This document shows, in pieces, positions 24,050 to 32,682 of a stretch of DNA of 42,775 bases. How positions within the stretch are numbered: the stretch's first letter is position 1; every line of letters starts with the position of its first letter. The notes beneath the pieces were generated by a model. The model worked only from the letters and a program-made list of their open reading frames with translations. It had not been told where the DNA came from and did not search any database. The position numbers were made by a program, and so were the translations under genes. Source of the stretch: Clostridia bacterium (GTDB lineage Bacteria; Bacillota; Clostridia; UBA1212); assembly GCA_017625675.1 (NCBI GenBank), contig JAGAKK010000062.1, positions 1 to 42,775 of the forward strand. Reading direction: 5' to 3'.

Positions 24050-25252
24050 TCAAACCTCTGCGTTACCGACTCTGATTATCTCCGTATTTTCTATTGCCAC
24101 GGCTTCTAAAGCCTTGAAATCATATCTTGATTCCTCTGCCAGCACCTCGTCAAGGGAAGGCTTGGTCTTAGGATGCTTAGGCGTAAATACCGTACAGCAA
24201 TCCTCATAGGGCAATATACTCGTCTCAAAAGTTCCGATAGCCCTTGCCCTGTCAATAACCTCCACCTTGTCCATGCCGATAAGAGGTCTGAAGATAGGAA
24301 GATTTGCCGCATTGTCCGTGCAATACATTGCCGCCATAGTCTGACTCGCTACCTGTCCCACACTCTCTCCGGTAATAAGTGCAGAGCAACCGTTCTTTCT
24401 GGCAAGAACCTCTGCAATACGCATCATCGAGCGACGCATAATAACAGTTCCCAGCTCATCTCTGCAATTTTCGTGAATTGCAAGCTGTACGTCTGTGTAA
24501 GGCACTACCATAAGTTTAATAGAACCGCAATACCTTGTGAGAAGTTCTGCAAGCTCTACAACCTTTTCCTTTGCTCTTTCACTTGTATAAGGATAACTGT
24601 GGAAATGCACGGCACATATCTTTACACCGCGTTTTGCTATCATGTGTCCTGCCACAGGACTGTCAATTCCTCCTGAAAGCAAAAGACAGGCCTTGCCGTT
24701 ACTTCCGATAGGCATACCGCCCTGTCCGGGGATAATGTCAGTATAAACGTAGGAATTCTCTCTCACTTCTACGAAAAGTATGAAATCAGGGTTGTTTACG
24801 TCAACGGAAAGATCTGAAAAAGCCTCCAGCATCTCCCCGCCTATCTCTGCAGAAATTTCGGGAGACTTCATAGGAAATGTCTTAAGACCGCGTCTCGTCT
24901 CCACTTTAAACGTAACCTTAGTCTTTCCCCCTGCGGCAAACTCGTCCATTTTCTTCTTTACAAGACGAAGAGCATTGTCCTTTATTGCCTCAAAGTCTGA
25001 CTCCAATTCATAGGCAAGGCTCACAGACACAAGGCCGAAGATACAGGTAAGTCTTGAAACAACCTCATCATAGTTATAGTTATCGCAGTCCTCCGGTTCA
25101 ATGAAAAATCTGGATTGTGACCAAACTACCTTTGCATTGCCGTATTGCTTTATCGACTCTTTTATATTTCTCGCAAGATTCTTTTCAAAATTTCCTCTGT
25201 TAAGGCCTTTTAATGCAATCTCGCCTATTCTTCCTAAAATTACTTGTCTCAT
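24050..25252 (-). CDS. thiI: tRNA 4-thiouridine synthase ThiI (no rhodanese domain)
   Basis: This 400-residue enzyme has an N-terminal ferredoxin-like part (GRIGEIALKGLNRGNFE), a THUMP domain (about 60-165) and the PP-loop ATPase motif SGGIDSP (193-199). GESVGQVASQT and PYEDCCTVFTPKHPKTKP are typical of Gram-positive ThiI. It adenylates U8 of tRNA and inserts sulfur to make s4U. The C-terminal rhodanese domain of the E. coli enzyme is absent, as usual in Firmicutes, where a dedicated cysteine desulfurase supplies sulfur. That desulfurase is the C-terminal half of the fused gene immediately upstream, 4 bases away. Confidence 0.95.
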   Translation of the reverse strand: MRQVILGRIGEIALKGLNRGNFEKNLARNIKESIKQYGNAKVVWSQSRFFIEPEDCDNYNYDEVVSRLTCIFGLVSVSLAYELESDFEAIKDNALRLVKKKMDEFAAGGKTKVTFKVETRRGLKTFPMKSPEISAEIGGEMLEAFSDLSVDVNNPDFILFVEVRENSYVYTDIIPGQGGMPIGSNGKACLLLSGGIDSPVAGHMIAKRGVKICAVHFHSYPYTSERAKEKVVELAELLTRYCGSIKLMVVPYTDVQLAIHENCRDELGTVIMRRSMMRIAEVLARKNGCSALITGESVGQVASQTMAAMYCTDNAANLPIFRPLIGMDKVEVIDRARAIGTFETSILPYEDCCTVFTPKHPKTKPSLDEVLAEESRYDFKALEAVAIENTEIIRVGNAEV

Positions 25253-25256
25253 TATA

Positions 25257-27128
25257 TCATACCTTTCTCTTGAACCGTTCGGATTTAAGTTCCTTTACGG
25301 TCTTGCAAATTGCCTCATAAGCAATTTTTATATCATCCTCTGTGGTAAATCGTGAAAAACTGAATCTCACCGCGCCGTCAATAGTCTTCACGTCAATACC
25401 CATTGCCGTAAGAACCGGACTTCTGCTCTTTTTGTTTGACGAGCAAGCAGAGCCTACAGACACAAAAACATTCTTCGACTCAAGGCTGTGAAGCACCACT
25501 TCCGCCCTTAAAGGAGCAAAAGAAATGTTTAAAATATACGGAATCGAAGCCTCTCTGTCCGTAATTATCCGTATTTTGTCACCTAAACGGTCTTTAAGCA
25601 TTGTCGCCAATGCTTCGTTTACAATTTTAACATTTTTATAATTTTCTTCAATAGAAGTTTCTGCTATTTCGGCAGCTTTTGCCAATCCGCAAATTGCCGC
25701 TAAGTTTTCCGTACCTGATCGGAGTCCTTTTTCCTGTCCGCCTCCGTCCATAAAAGGAGCAATCCTTATACCCTTCTTTATGTACAGAAAACCGCTTCCT
25801 CTGGGACCGTGAATCTTATGACCGCTTACTGAGATCATATCAGCACCCAGTTCTTTTACGTTTATCTTAATTTTACCGAAAGCCTGAACAGCATCCGTAT
25901 GCAGAATTATGTTTTTATTGATACGATTTTTAAGAGCAGCAATCTCCTTTACAGGCATTATAGCGCCGGTCTCGCTGTTTACAAGCATTACGGATATCAT
26001 ACCTGTTTCAGGAGTAATCATCTCTTCAAGTTTTTCAAGATCTATCACACCGCTTTTATTAACGGGAGCATAGGATACCGTAAACCCTTGTGCCTCCATA
26101 GCCTTTGCCGTCTCCGCAACTGAAGGGTGTTCTACCGATGACACGATAATGTGTTTACCGGCCCTTTTATTTGCGGCAAAATACCCTTTTATGGCAGTAT
26201 TATTTGATTCCGTACCGCCCGATGTGAAAAGTATCTCATCCTCACCTGCATTAATAATTGACGCAATAGTTTTTCGTGCCTTTCTAAGCTCTTTCTCAGC
26301 CTCAAAGCCAAGGCGGTGAAGTGACGAGGGATTTCCGTAAACGTATTTAAATACCCTTACCATCTCGTCTGTTACTTCATCAAGTTGCTTCGTGGTAGCA
26401 CTGTTGTCAAGGTATATGGCTCTGTTCTGATTAAACTGACTGTCCACATACTTTTCATAAAGATCGGGTCGTTTCTTTTCAGTCCTCGCCTCTGCGGTTT
26501 TAAGTCTCCAGACCTCAATATCTGCGTGATTTCCTCCTAAAAGCACCTCAGGCACCTTCATACCGTTTATCTCTGCAGGTCTCGTGTATTGAGGATATTC
26601 AAGGAGCAACGCCGTATGTGACTCTGAAAGTGTTGCTTCTTCTGAACAAAGCACTCCGGGAACAAGTCTTGCCACCGAATCGGCAAGTGCCATGGCAGGT
26701 ATTTCTCCACCTGTGAGCACATAGTCGCCGATTGATATTTCTTCATCCACCAGATCTTCTATTACCCTTTCGTCAACGCCCTCGTAATGGCCGCATATTA
26801 TCATAAGACGAGGAAGCTCTGAAAGTCTTCTTGACACTTTCTCTGTGAGCACAGTTCCCTGAGGTGACATATACACAACGTAGGGCTTTTCAGCACAATC
26901 TTCGCAAGCTTTTTCGTAAGCGCTTTTGATTGGCTGGTACGACATTATCATCCCCGGGCCTCCACCGTAGGGACAATCGTCAACCTTTCTCTGTTTACTT
27001 TCAGTATAGTCCCTTATCTGATAATAGCTGATATCCACAAGGCCGGCCTCTGTAGCTCTGCCGATAATACTCTCCCCCATGGATGCTTTTATCATATCAG
27101 GAAACAACGTCAAAAAATCAATTCTCAT
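25257..27128 (-). CDS. Fused TrmD (tRNA m1G37 methyltransferase) and NifS-type cysteine desulfurase
   Basis: One uninterrupted 623-residue frame encodes two complete enzymes. Residues 1-225 are TrmD (RIDFLTLFPDM, YGGGPGMIM, the trefoil-knot region ICGHYEGVDERVIE and IGDYVLTGGE), which methylates G37 of tRNA using S-adenosylmethionine. Residues 237-623 are a class V cysteine desulfurase (IYLDNSATT, TSGGTESNN, SVEHPSV, the PLP lysine in SGHKIHGP near 438, the catalytic Cys in GSACSSN near 562). The junction (near 26410-26450) has no in-frame ATG with a ribosome binding site. Homologues are normally separate genes. AAGGAAAG precedes the ATG at 27128. With thiI 4 bases downstream, the unit modifies tRNA positions 37 and 8. 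Confidence 0.92.
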   Translation of the reverse strand: MRIDFLTLFPDMIKASMGESIIGRATEAGLVDISYYQIRDYTESKQRKVDDCPYGGGPGMIMSYQPIKSAYEKACEDCAEKPYVVYMSPQGTVLTEKVSRRLSELPRLMIICGHYEGVDERVIEDLVDEEISIGDYVLTGGEIPAMALADSVARLVPGVLCSEEATLSESHTALLLEYPQYTRPAEINGMKVPEVLLGGNHADIEVWRLKTAEARTEKKRPDLYEKYVDSQFNQNRAIYLDNSATTKQLDEVTDEMVRVFKYVYGNPSSLHRLGFEAEKELRKARKTIASIINAGEDEILFTSGGTESNNTAIKGYFAANKRAGKHIIVSSVEHPSVAETAKAMEAQGFTVSYAPVNKSGVIDLEKLEEMITPETGMISVMLVNSETGAIMPVKEIAALKNRINKNIILHTDAVQAFGKIKINVKELGADMISVSGHKIHGPRGSGFLYIKKGIRIAPFMDGGGQEKGLRSGTENLAAICGLAKAAEIAETSIEENYKNVKIVNEALATMLKDRLGDKIRIITDREASIPYILNISFAPLRAEVVLHSLESKNVFVSVGSACSSNKKSRSPVLTAMGIDVKTIDGAVRFSFSRFTTEDDIKIAYEAICKTVKELKSERFKRKV

Positions 27129-27178
27129 CTTATCTTTCCTTAAAAATTTTTTATCAGCGCGCATTTCCTACAGCTTTT

Positions 27179-27384
27179 AAAAGCGCTCAGAATGTGATGA
27201 TTTTTTACGAAAAGTCGGCGTCGCTGTACGTAGGTACTGCAGTCCGACCTTTTCGTAAAAGCGGGCTTGATCACCTCAATATATTGCACACCTTTACGGG
27301 GAAGAACAAACCTAAAAATTCAAACAAACCTTTACTTCATCTTTTTCACTCAAGCCGCGTAAAGAGCACATTCTGAGTGCTTTT
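27179..27384. repeat. MITE-like nested inverted repeat
   Basis: Outer 18-bp arms, AAAAGC(G/A)CTCAGAATGTG, lie at 27179-27196 and inverted at 27367-27384, matching at 17 positions. Inside is a second inverted repeat, TTTTACGAAAAG(G)TCGG, at 27203-27218 and 27244-27260, around a GC-rich loop. The roughly 206-bp element lies between pgi and the trmD fusion, and its right arm covers the pgi stop codon. It has no coding potential. It could be a non-autonomous transposon remnant or a large structured intercistronic RNA. Confidence 0.6.
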
Positions 27385-28699
27385 ACTTTACTCCGGGCTT
27401 GCCCAGGAGCTTAAACATATTCTTCTTATAAGCCTCTACACCGGGCTGATTAAAGGGGTTTACACCCAAAAGATAACCGCTTATTGCACAAGCCTTCTCA
27501 AAGAAATAAACAAGTGCTCCGAAACTCTTTTCATCAAGAGCAGGAATTGAAACAACGAAATTAGGAACTCCGCCGTCTGTGTGTGCCATCATCGTACCCA
27601 ATGCAGCCTGCTTATTAACGTAGTCCATATCCTTGCCGGCAAGATAATTAAGTCCGTCAAGGTCGCCGTCCATCATATCAAGCACAAGGTTCTTCTTAGG
27701 AGTTTCAACCTTGATAACAGTTTCAAAAAGAATTCTTCTTCCGTCCTGAATGTACTGACCCATAGAGTGGAGATCTGTACTGAAATCAACGCCTGCAGGG
27801 AAAATACCATTCTGATCCTTGCCCTCGCTCTCTCCGTAAAGCTGCTTCCACCACTCAGTGATATAATGGAGCTGTGGCTCGTAGTTTACCAGCATTTCAA
27901 TCGCTTTGCCCTTGTTGTACATTGCGTTTCTTGCTGCTGCGTACTTGTAGCAATCATTTTCCTCGTAAGAAGCGTTTTTATACTCGTCGTAAGCCTCTTT
28001 TGCGCCCTCCATAATAGCGTCAATATCGCAACCTGCAACGGCGATAGGAAGAAGACCAACCGCAGTAAGAACGGAGAATCTTCCGCCTACGTCGTCGGGA
28101 ATAACGAATGTTTCATAGCCCTCTGCGTCAGCGAGAGTCTTAAGCGCTCCACGAGCCTTATCGGTGGTAGCGTAAATTCTCTTTGCAGCGCCCTCTTTTC
28201 CGTACTTCTTCTCCATATATGCCTTAAAAAATCTGAAAGCAACGGCAGGCTCTGTAGTAGTTCCGGATTTTGAAATAACGTTAACGGAAATCTCTTTTCC
28301 CTCAACAAGCTCAAGAAGCTCTGCAAGATAAGTGGAGCTGATGCTGTTTCCTGCAAAAACAACTGCAGTTTCTTTTCCGTCCTTAAAGGACTTCATATTG
28401 TGGAATGAATTTGTAAGCATTTCGATAGCCGCTCTTGCGCCAAGGTAAGAACCGCCGATACCGATAACGATAAGGATGTCAGAATCCTTCTGAATGCGCT
28501 TTGCAGCCTCTTTAATGCGTGCAAATTCTTCTTTGTCATAATTAACAGGAAGGTCTACCCAACCTAAGAAATCGTTACCTGCGCCGCTCTTTTCGTGAAG
28601 CTGCTTGTGAGCCGCCTCCACCTGAACCTTGAAATAATCCATTTCGTGCTGAGCAAGAAAACCGTCAGCATTAGAATAATCAAATTTAACAATAGACAT
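27383..28699 (-). CDS. pgi: Glucose-6-phosphate isomerase
   Basis: This 438-residue enzyme interconverts glucose-6-phosphate and fructose-6-phosphate. The phosphate-binding motifs [15 protein letters not shown] and [15 protein letters not shown] are clear. The active-site region [25 protein letters not shown] is cited here in parts (ESEGKDQNG with [10 protein letters not shown]). The length matches Firmicute Pgi. GGAGG precedes the ATG, 16 bp after the upstream fusion gene, so the two are an operon. Its last codons overlap the inverted repeat described at 27179-27384. Confidence 0.96.
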   Translation of the reverse strand: MSIVKFDYSNADGFLAQHEMDYFKVQVEAAHKQLHEKSGAGNDFLGWVDLPVNYDKEEFARIKEAAKRIQKDSDILIVIGIGGSYLGARAAIEMLTNSFHNMKSFKDGKETAVVFAGNSISSTYLAELLELVEGKEISVNVISKSGTTTEPAVAFRFFKAYMEKKYGKEGAAKRIYATTDKARGALKTLADAEGYETFVIPDDVGGRFSVLTAVGLLPIAVAGCDIDAIMEGAKEAYDEYKNASYEENDCYKYAAARNAMYNKGKAIEMLVNYEPQLHYITEWWKQLYGESEGKDQNGIFPAGVDFSTDLHSMGQYIQDGRRILFETVIKVETPKKNLVLDMMDGDLDGLNYLAGKDMDYVNKQAALGTMMAHTDGGVPNFVVSIPALDEKSFGALVYFFEKACAISGYLLGVNPFNQPGVEAYKKNMFKLLGKPGVK

Positions 28700-28715
28700 A
28701 ATAAACCCTCCAATT

Positions 28716-31142
28716 TTAGATTCTTCTTTTAACCTCTGTCAAAAATTCTTCAAGACCCATTGTAGTAACGTTTTCCTTTTCCGTTATCTTCGCAAGGTCG
28801 CCTGTCATAAAGCCATCAGAAACAGCCTCCAGAACAGCCTCTTCTACTCTCTTTGCAAAAGCGGTAAGTTCAACGTTTCCGTCAAGCTCGCCTCTCTTTG
28901 CAAGAGCTCCCGTCCACGCAAACACCGTTGCAATAGGGTTAGTAGAAGTCTTTTCACCCTTAAGGTACTTGTGATAATGGCGGGGAATCGTTCCGTGAGC
29001 AGCCTCGTACTCGTAATATCCGTAAGGAGAAACAAGAACGCTGGTCATCATGGAAAGACTGCCGAAAGCGCTGGCAAGCATATCAGAGAAAACGTCGCCG
29101 TCATAGTTTTTGCAAGCCCATACGAAGCCGCCGCTGGAACGCATTACTCTGGAGATTGCATCATCAACAAGCGTGTAGAAATAAGTGATACCTGCCTTTT
29201 CAAACTTCTCCTTATATTCATTATCGTAAATTTCCTGAAAAATATCCTTGAAATGGTGGTCGTATTTTTTCGAAATAGTGTCCTTTGCAGAGAACCACAG
29301 ATCCATCTTCACGGTGAGAGCATACTCAAAGCAAGCCCTTGCAAAGCCGGCAATGGAATTGTCCTCGTTGTGCATACCCATTATTATTCCGTCGGAATTT
29401 TTAAATTCGTGGATGCAGATGCTCTCGGACTCTCCGTCAGGCTTTTTCACAGTAAGCTCTGCCACAGCACCCTGAGGCACCTTTGTTTCAACTGCTGAGT
29501 AAATGTCGCCGTATGCGTGTCTTGCAATGATAATAGGCTTATCCCAGCCTCTTACGAGAGGTCTGATACCGTCAACAAGGATAGGCGCTCTAAACACCGT
29601 TCCGTCAAGAATTGAGCGAATCGTTCCGTTGGGGCTCTTCCACATCTTCTTAAGGCCGAACTCCTCCACTCTCGCGGCATTGGGAGTGATAGTTGCGCAC
29701 TTAACTGCAACACCGTATTTCTTTGTGGCATTAGCGGCATCAACAGTTACCTGATCATCCGTTGCATCTCTGTTCTGTATGCCAAGGTCGTAATACTCAC
29801 TCTTAAGGTCGATAAAAGGCTCAATAAGTATTTCCTTTATTTTCTCCCAGACAATTCTGGTCATTTCGTCTCCGTCCATCTCAACGATAGGCGTAGTCAT
29901 ATGTATCTTGTTTTGTTTCATAAATAATTCACGGGCAAGCGCGGGGCTGTCCTCTCCTTCCTTATTTTTTACGGGAGCAAATTCCTCTTCTCTTTCAATT
30001 CTAAGAACTCCGATATCGTCAATAAGGTCAAAGGCATCAAAAAGGAACATCTCAAACTTGTATGCGTCCGGAGCCTTTGAAGTAATCATATTGCCGTCGT
30101 TGTCCATATATGTGATTTTTTTGCATGCGGTGTGATAGCAAAGGCCTTCGCCGCTTATCTTTTTAAGCACGTCAATGTCAAAAACATAATTTAATACGTT
30201 AGTATCTCCGAAAACGTACTCTCCCTTTTCGTCAACCATCTCGGCGCAATCCTTGGGCACTTCCGTGTACTCCACCACACCGGGCTTGCCGTTTTTGTAG
30301 CAAAGTATACCTGCCTTCTCGCCGGGAGTTCTTTTAAGGAAAGACTTTGCTGTAGCAGGAACCTTTGAAAGCACGGTAAAGCCTACAAACAGCGGGTCTG
30401 CCATTTTTACAAGACAATTATCAATTCCACAGATGAATACGTATTTCACGCCGCGGCTCTCCATATCCTCAATAGCTCCAGAGGTGCCAAGGGCACTGAA
30501 TATGCCACCGTTGCCGTCAGGACTTCTCAGAATCTCAGTTCTTGACGACTTCAGAAGCTTCCCTTGCATATTCATTACGGGAATCATATTCTGTCTGAAG
30601 AAGAACACGTTTTCTTTTCCATAGCCGAAATAATCATTTTTTTCAAAGAATGCAACGGTGTCCTCGTGGTTAATATAGCTGGTCATAATATACCAGGGAA
30701 TATTGCCGCCACACTCAAGGGCAATCTTTTTAAGGCCGTCACTTTGTATCTCAAAAAGTGATTTATGCGTAGGGAGACCTATATCATACGTACCTTTAGG
30801 ACCATCGTGTCCGAGTCTTGACCCCTGTCCTCCTGCAACGGTAACCGCCGCCAACTGATTTTTCGAAATAACCTCTGCGCCTGCACGATAATACTCATCG
30901 TACTTCTCAGCGGATAACGCCTTGGCAACCGTAGCCTTTAAAGGAGTAAGCTCCAGCTTCGCCGCATTTCCGAGACTGCTGTCCGCATTCTCATAAAGAC
31001 CTGCCATAAGCTCAAAATCAATTTCAGAAAGTTCCTTTTCAAAAGATTTTGCCTCTTCATCAGAGAGCTCGTCAAAACCAACGGCAAGGTGCTCCTGACC
31101 GTATTTCACAAGTTTATCCCATAATTCTTTCGATAATTTCAT
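28716..31142 (-). CDS. Fused UDP-sugar pyrophosphorylase (UAP1-like) and NADP-isocitrate dehydrogenase
   Basis: One 808-residue frame holds two full-length enzymes. Residues 1-407 are a UDPGP-type nucleotidyltransferase, with AGGQGSRLG (103-111), [28 protein letters not shown], and a C-terminus ([16 protein letters not shown]) typical of UAP1-like enzymes that make UDP-GlcNAc or UDP-hexoses. Residues 408-808 are a dimeric NADP-dependent isocitrate dehydrogenase ([46 protein letters not shown]). Met408 corresponds to a normal Icd start, but no good ribosome binding site precedes it. AAGGA precedes the first ATG. Followed by pgi, it links sugar-nucleotide, hexose-phosphate and 2-oxoglutarate metabolism. 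The uridylyltransferase sugar specificity is uncertain. Confidence 0.9.
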   Translation of the reverse strand: MKLSKELWDKLVKYGQEHLAVGFDELSDEEAKSFEKELSEIDFELMAGLYENADSSLGNAAKLELTPLKATVAKALSAEKYDEYYRAGAEVISKNQLAAVTVAGGQGSRLGHDGPKGTYDIGLPTHKSLFEIQSDGLKKIALECGGNIPWYIMTSYINHEDTVAFFEKNDYFGYGKENVFFFRQNMIPVMNMQGKLLKSSRTEILRSPDGNGGIFSALGTSGAIEDMESRGVKYVFICGIDNCLVKMADPLFVGFTVLSKVPATAKSFLKRTPGEKAGILCYKNGKPGVVEYTEVPKDCAEMVDEKGEYVFGDTNVLNYVFDIDVLKKISGEGLCYHTACKKITYMDNDGNMITSKAPDAYKFEMFLFDAFDLIDDIGVLRIEREEEFAPVKNKEGEDSPALARELFMKQNKIHMTTPIVEMDGDEMTRIVWEKIKEILIEPFIDLKSEYYDLGIQNRDATDDQVTVDAANATKKYGVAVKCATITPNAARVEEFGLKKMWKSPNGTIRSILDGTVFRAPILVDGIRPLVRGWDKPIIIARHAYGDIYSAVETKVPQGAVAELTVKKPDGESESICIHEFKNSDGIIMGMHNEDNSIAGFARACFEYALTVKMDLWFSAKDTISKKYDHHFKDIFQEIYDNEYKEKFEKAGITYFYTLVDDAISRVMRSSGGFVWACKNYDGDVFSDMLASAFGSLSMMTSVLVSPYGYYEYEAAHGTIPRHYHKYLKGEKTSTNPIATVFAWTGALAKRGELDGNVELTAFAKRVEEAVLEAVSDGFMTGDLAKITEKENVTTMGLEEFLTEVKRRI

Positions 31143-31186
31143 AAAGAGTCCTTCCCTTTCAAAAAATTATACAATACAACTCATTT

Positions 31187-31215
31187 ATTCTACACCATAA
31201 GCCTTTTTTTTGCAA
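31187..31215 (-). promoter_or_regulatory. Promoter of the pyrophosphorylase-Icd/pgi operon
   Basis: TTGCAA (31210-31215), a 17-base spacer and TAGAAT (31187-31192) lie on the minus strand about 45 bp before the ATG. A TATAAT closer to the gene lacks a -35. Confidence 0.5.
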
Positions 31216-31238
31216 CTTAAAAAATGTGACAAGGGATA

Positions 31239-31400
31239 CGTGACAGGGGGGCGTGACAGGGGGCAGGTACCTGTCACAGAAAATCAAGTGTGACAGGGGG
31301 CATATGCAGCCACAAATTTTGTCGCTTTTTTGCAAGTGTCCCCTGTCACGTTCAAAAAAAGGTGACAGGTGCCTGCCCCCCTGTCACGCCCTATGTCACC
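31239..31400. repeat. REP cluster (GTGACAGGGGG family)
   Basis: Six or more units of GTGACAGG(GGG) occur in both orientations. The longest pair is 31251-31277 and the inverted 31362-31389, which agree except for one base and one extra G; each arm reads GCGTGACAGGGGG and then CACCTGTCAC or ACCTGTCAC. The spacer is about 85 bp and contains another unit. The pnuC stop codon (31396-31398) lies inside the last unit. The pattern is typical of REP sequences spread by IS200-like transposases; no such gene is present. Confidence 0.7.
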
Positions 31401-32091
31401 TTCCTTGTTGCCGGGCCTTCATTTTCTGCCAGCTGATAAATCCGTAAACGTCATTGACAAGAAACGCACCGAAGCATACCACCACCGAAATATACTTTGC
31501 ATCGTACACGCTTGCCATTATCCATAAAACTATCAGAACAATATCGTTGGCGGCATAGGCCAATGCAAAAAAGGGACTTCTTCTGAACGTCAGATATACT
31601 GCAAGAAAGCTGGTTGTTACAGACAATGTGCTTGGTAATATATTGGCAGTCTCAAAAGCATCCAATATGAAATAAAACAGAACAGTCACCACCGCCGTTA
31701 TTGCCCACATAAAAACAGTTTCTGCTTTTCCGATAACGTTTACCTTAACCTCTGCCTTGTTGCCCTGATAAGGGTTTCGAAGCCATGACACAAGGGCGCA
31801 TATTGCCATTGGCATCGTCATTCCAAGGTACGTAATCATTTCCCCGTAATATGCAAAGGAAAAAGAGATAATACCGTACAGCAAGCTGAACAGCACCATT
31901 AACACCTGCCCGAAGGGATTTCCCTTGGCATAAAAAACAAGTGAAGTTACGCCAATTAACGAGGCGCAAAGGGTCAGGTAATTTTCTTTGTCAAAGATAC
32001 AAAAAGACAGCACCACCAGTATTACAGAGGAACACCACAATATAATTTCCGTCTTTGAAAAATATTTTAATAATGATTTTATTTTAGCCAC
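31396..32091 (-). CDS. pnuC: PnuC-type vitamin (nicotinamide riboside) transporter
   Basis: This 231-residue membrane protein has about seven hydrophobic segments. It carries the PnuC signatures: a WLRNPYQG segment, RRSPFFALAYAANDIVLIVLW (cited in part) and FLVNDVYGFISWQKM at the C-terminus. PnuC proteins move nicotinamide riboside by facilitated diffusion coupled to phosphorylation; close relatives carry thiamine or riboflavin, and sequence alone does not settle the substrate. I choose the GTG at 32091 because GGAGGG lies 5 bases upstream; upstream in-frame ATGs fall inside the leader hairpin. It is expressed from its own promoter through a structured leader. The stop codon is embedded in a REP cluster. 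Confidence 0.9.
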   Translation of the reverse strand: MAKIKSLLKYFSKTEIILWCSSVILVVLSFCIFDKENYLTLCASLIGVTSLVFYAKGNPFGQVLMVLFSLLYGIISFSFAYYGEMITYLGMTMPMAICALVSWLRNPYQGNKAEVKVNVIGKAETVFMWAITAVVTVLFYFILDAFETANILPSTLSVTTSFLAVYLTFRRSPFFALAYAANDIVLIVLWIMASVYDAKYISVVVCFGAFLVNDVYGFISWQKMKARQQGR

Positions 32092-32101
32092 GATACCCTC
32101 C

Positions 32102-32182
32102 AAAAAAAGCATCCGCTGCACATCTTCTAAGACCTAACGATGTGCAAACGAATGCTTCTGACATTCTACTACTCGGTAGCAG
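32102..32182 (-). promoter_or_regulatory. Structured pnuC leader with intrinsic terminator; riboswitch or attenuator candidate
   Basis: The pnuC transcript leader holds a hairpin, CTGCTAC/GTAGTAG. A long two-part hairpin follows: AGCATTCG/CGGATGCT (32149-32156 with 32108-32115) enclosing GCACATC/GATGTGC (32139-32145 with 32118-32124) around a 14-base loop, GTTAGGTCTTAGAA. T7 follows directly, just before the GGAGGG site. That is an intrinsic terminator in front of the ribosome binding site. An upstream GAATG (32162-32166) can pair with CATTC of the terminator's 5' arm, a possible antiterminator. I recognise no TPP, FMN, preQ1 or T-box signature. Confidence 0.65.
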
Positions 32183-32207
32183 TTAATTTATTATTTAATT
32201 CTGTTCC

Positions 32208-32235
32208 ATTATACAACAGGATACTGAAAATGCAA
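32208..32235 (-). promoter_or_regulatory. Promoter of pnuC
   Basis: TTGCAT (32230-32235), a 16-base spacer and TATAAT (32208-32213) on the minus strand predict a leader of about 110 bases. Confidence 0.65.
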
Positions 32236-32294
32236 GTAAAGTTTTACGAACTCCATCACAGGTTCGAGCTATATTTTTTTATACTTTGAAAAAA

Positions 32295-32498
32295 GGCCAT
32301 CAGGGACCGACCGTCTGCTGCGCCGCCCCTTTTGACTTTTACTGCGGCTTGCATACTGCCGGCTCGACGACCGCTACGCTTCGCTTGCAGTACCCGTCTG
32401 CGCCTATCCGAGTTTGAATGCATTATCAATGCATTCAGGTCGCTTCAAGCGCTTATACGACCACACTCGGCTCCCTCACGGGTTCGAGCCCCTGATGT
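32295..32498 (-). repeat. tRNA-linked structured repeat, copy 2
   Basis: This is the same design as copy 1 (5328-5480). The far end (32295-32307) is a 13-base copy of the neighbouring CAU tRNA's 3' end (32559-32571). CAGGGACCGACCGTCTGC follows, then GGCTCGACGACCGC and CCCGTCTGCGCC. The near end is an inverted T-arm, CGGGTTCGAGCCCCTG (32480-32495). Compared with copy 1 the interior is longer and has different variable stems, while the ACTGC/GCGGT hairpin with a GAA cap occupies the place of ACCGC/GCGGT, so pairing is kept by a G-U change. The flank 32236-32294 is AT-rich and shows nothing else. Confidence 0.7.
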
Positions 32499-32510
32499 AT
32501 GATCCTACTT

Positions 32511-32554
32511 AACGCAAAAACACCCGCACCTCACGGTACGGGTGTTTTTGCGTT
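32511..32554. terminator. Bidirectional terminator after the CAU tRNA
   Basis: A perfect 16-bp inverted repeat (AACGCAAAAACACCCG and its complement) surrounds a 12-base loop, giving A- and T-runs on both strands. It touches the tRNA CCA end. Confidence 0.88.
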
Positions 32555-32630
32555 GGTGGGCCATCAGGGACTCGAACCCCGGACCGACCGGTTATGAGCC
32601 GGTTGCTCTAACCAACTGAGCTAGTGGCCC
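32554..32630 (-). tRNA. tRNA with CAU anticodon, probably tRNA-Ile2 (lysidine type)
   Basis: The minus strand folds as a 77-base tRNA with acceptor GGGCCAC, discriminator A and an encoded CCA. The D-arm is GCTCAGTTGGTTAGAGC and the anticodon arm is CCGGCTCATAACCGG. The GGCTCATAACC anticodon arm resembles Firmicute tRNA-Ile2 more than elongator tRNA-Met (GACTCATAATC). The base of the acceptor stem has a C7-A66 mismatch. The Ile2 versus Met call is tentative. Confidence 0.9.
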
Positions 32631-32649
32631 TTGTCTTAGCGACCACGTC

Positions 32650-32678
32650 ATTATACACAATTTTCAAATAACTGTCAA
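32650..32678 (-). promoter_or_regulatory. Consensus promoter of the CAU tRNA
   Basis: TTGACA (32673-32678), a 17-base spacer and TATAAT (32650-32655) on the minus strand match the sigma-A consensus exactly. The -35 starts 5 bp after the preceding gene's stop, and no terminator separates them. Confidence 0.88.
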
Positions 32679-32682
32679 TGGA

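Noticed and set aside
32102-32182. A TPP, FMN or preQ1 riboswitch before pnuC
   Set aside because: None of the recognisable core motifs is present, and the segment ahead of the terminator is short. It is kept only as an unclassified leader candidate.
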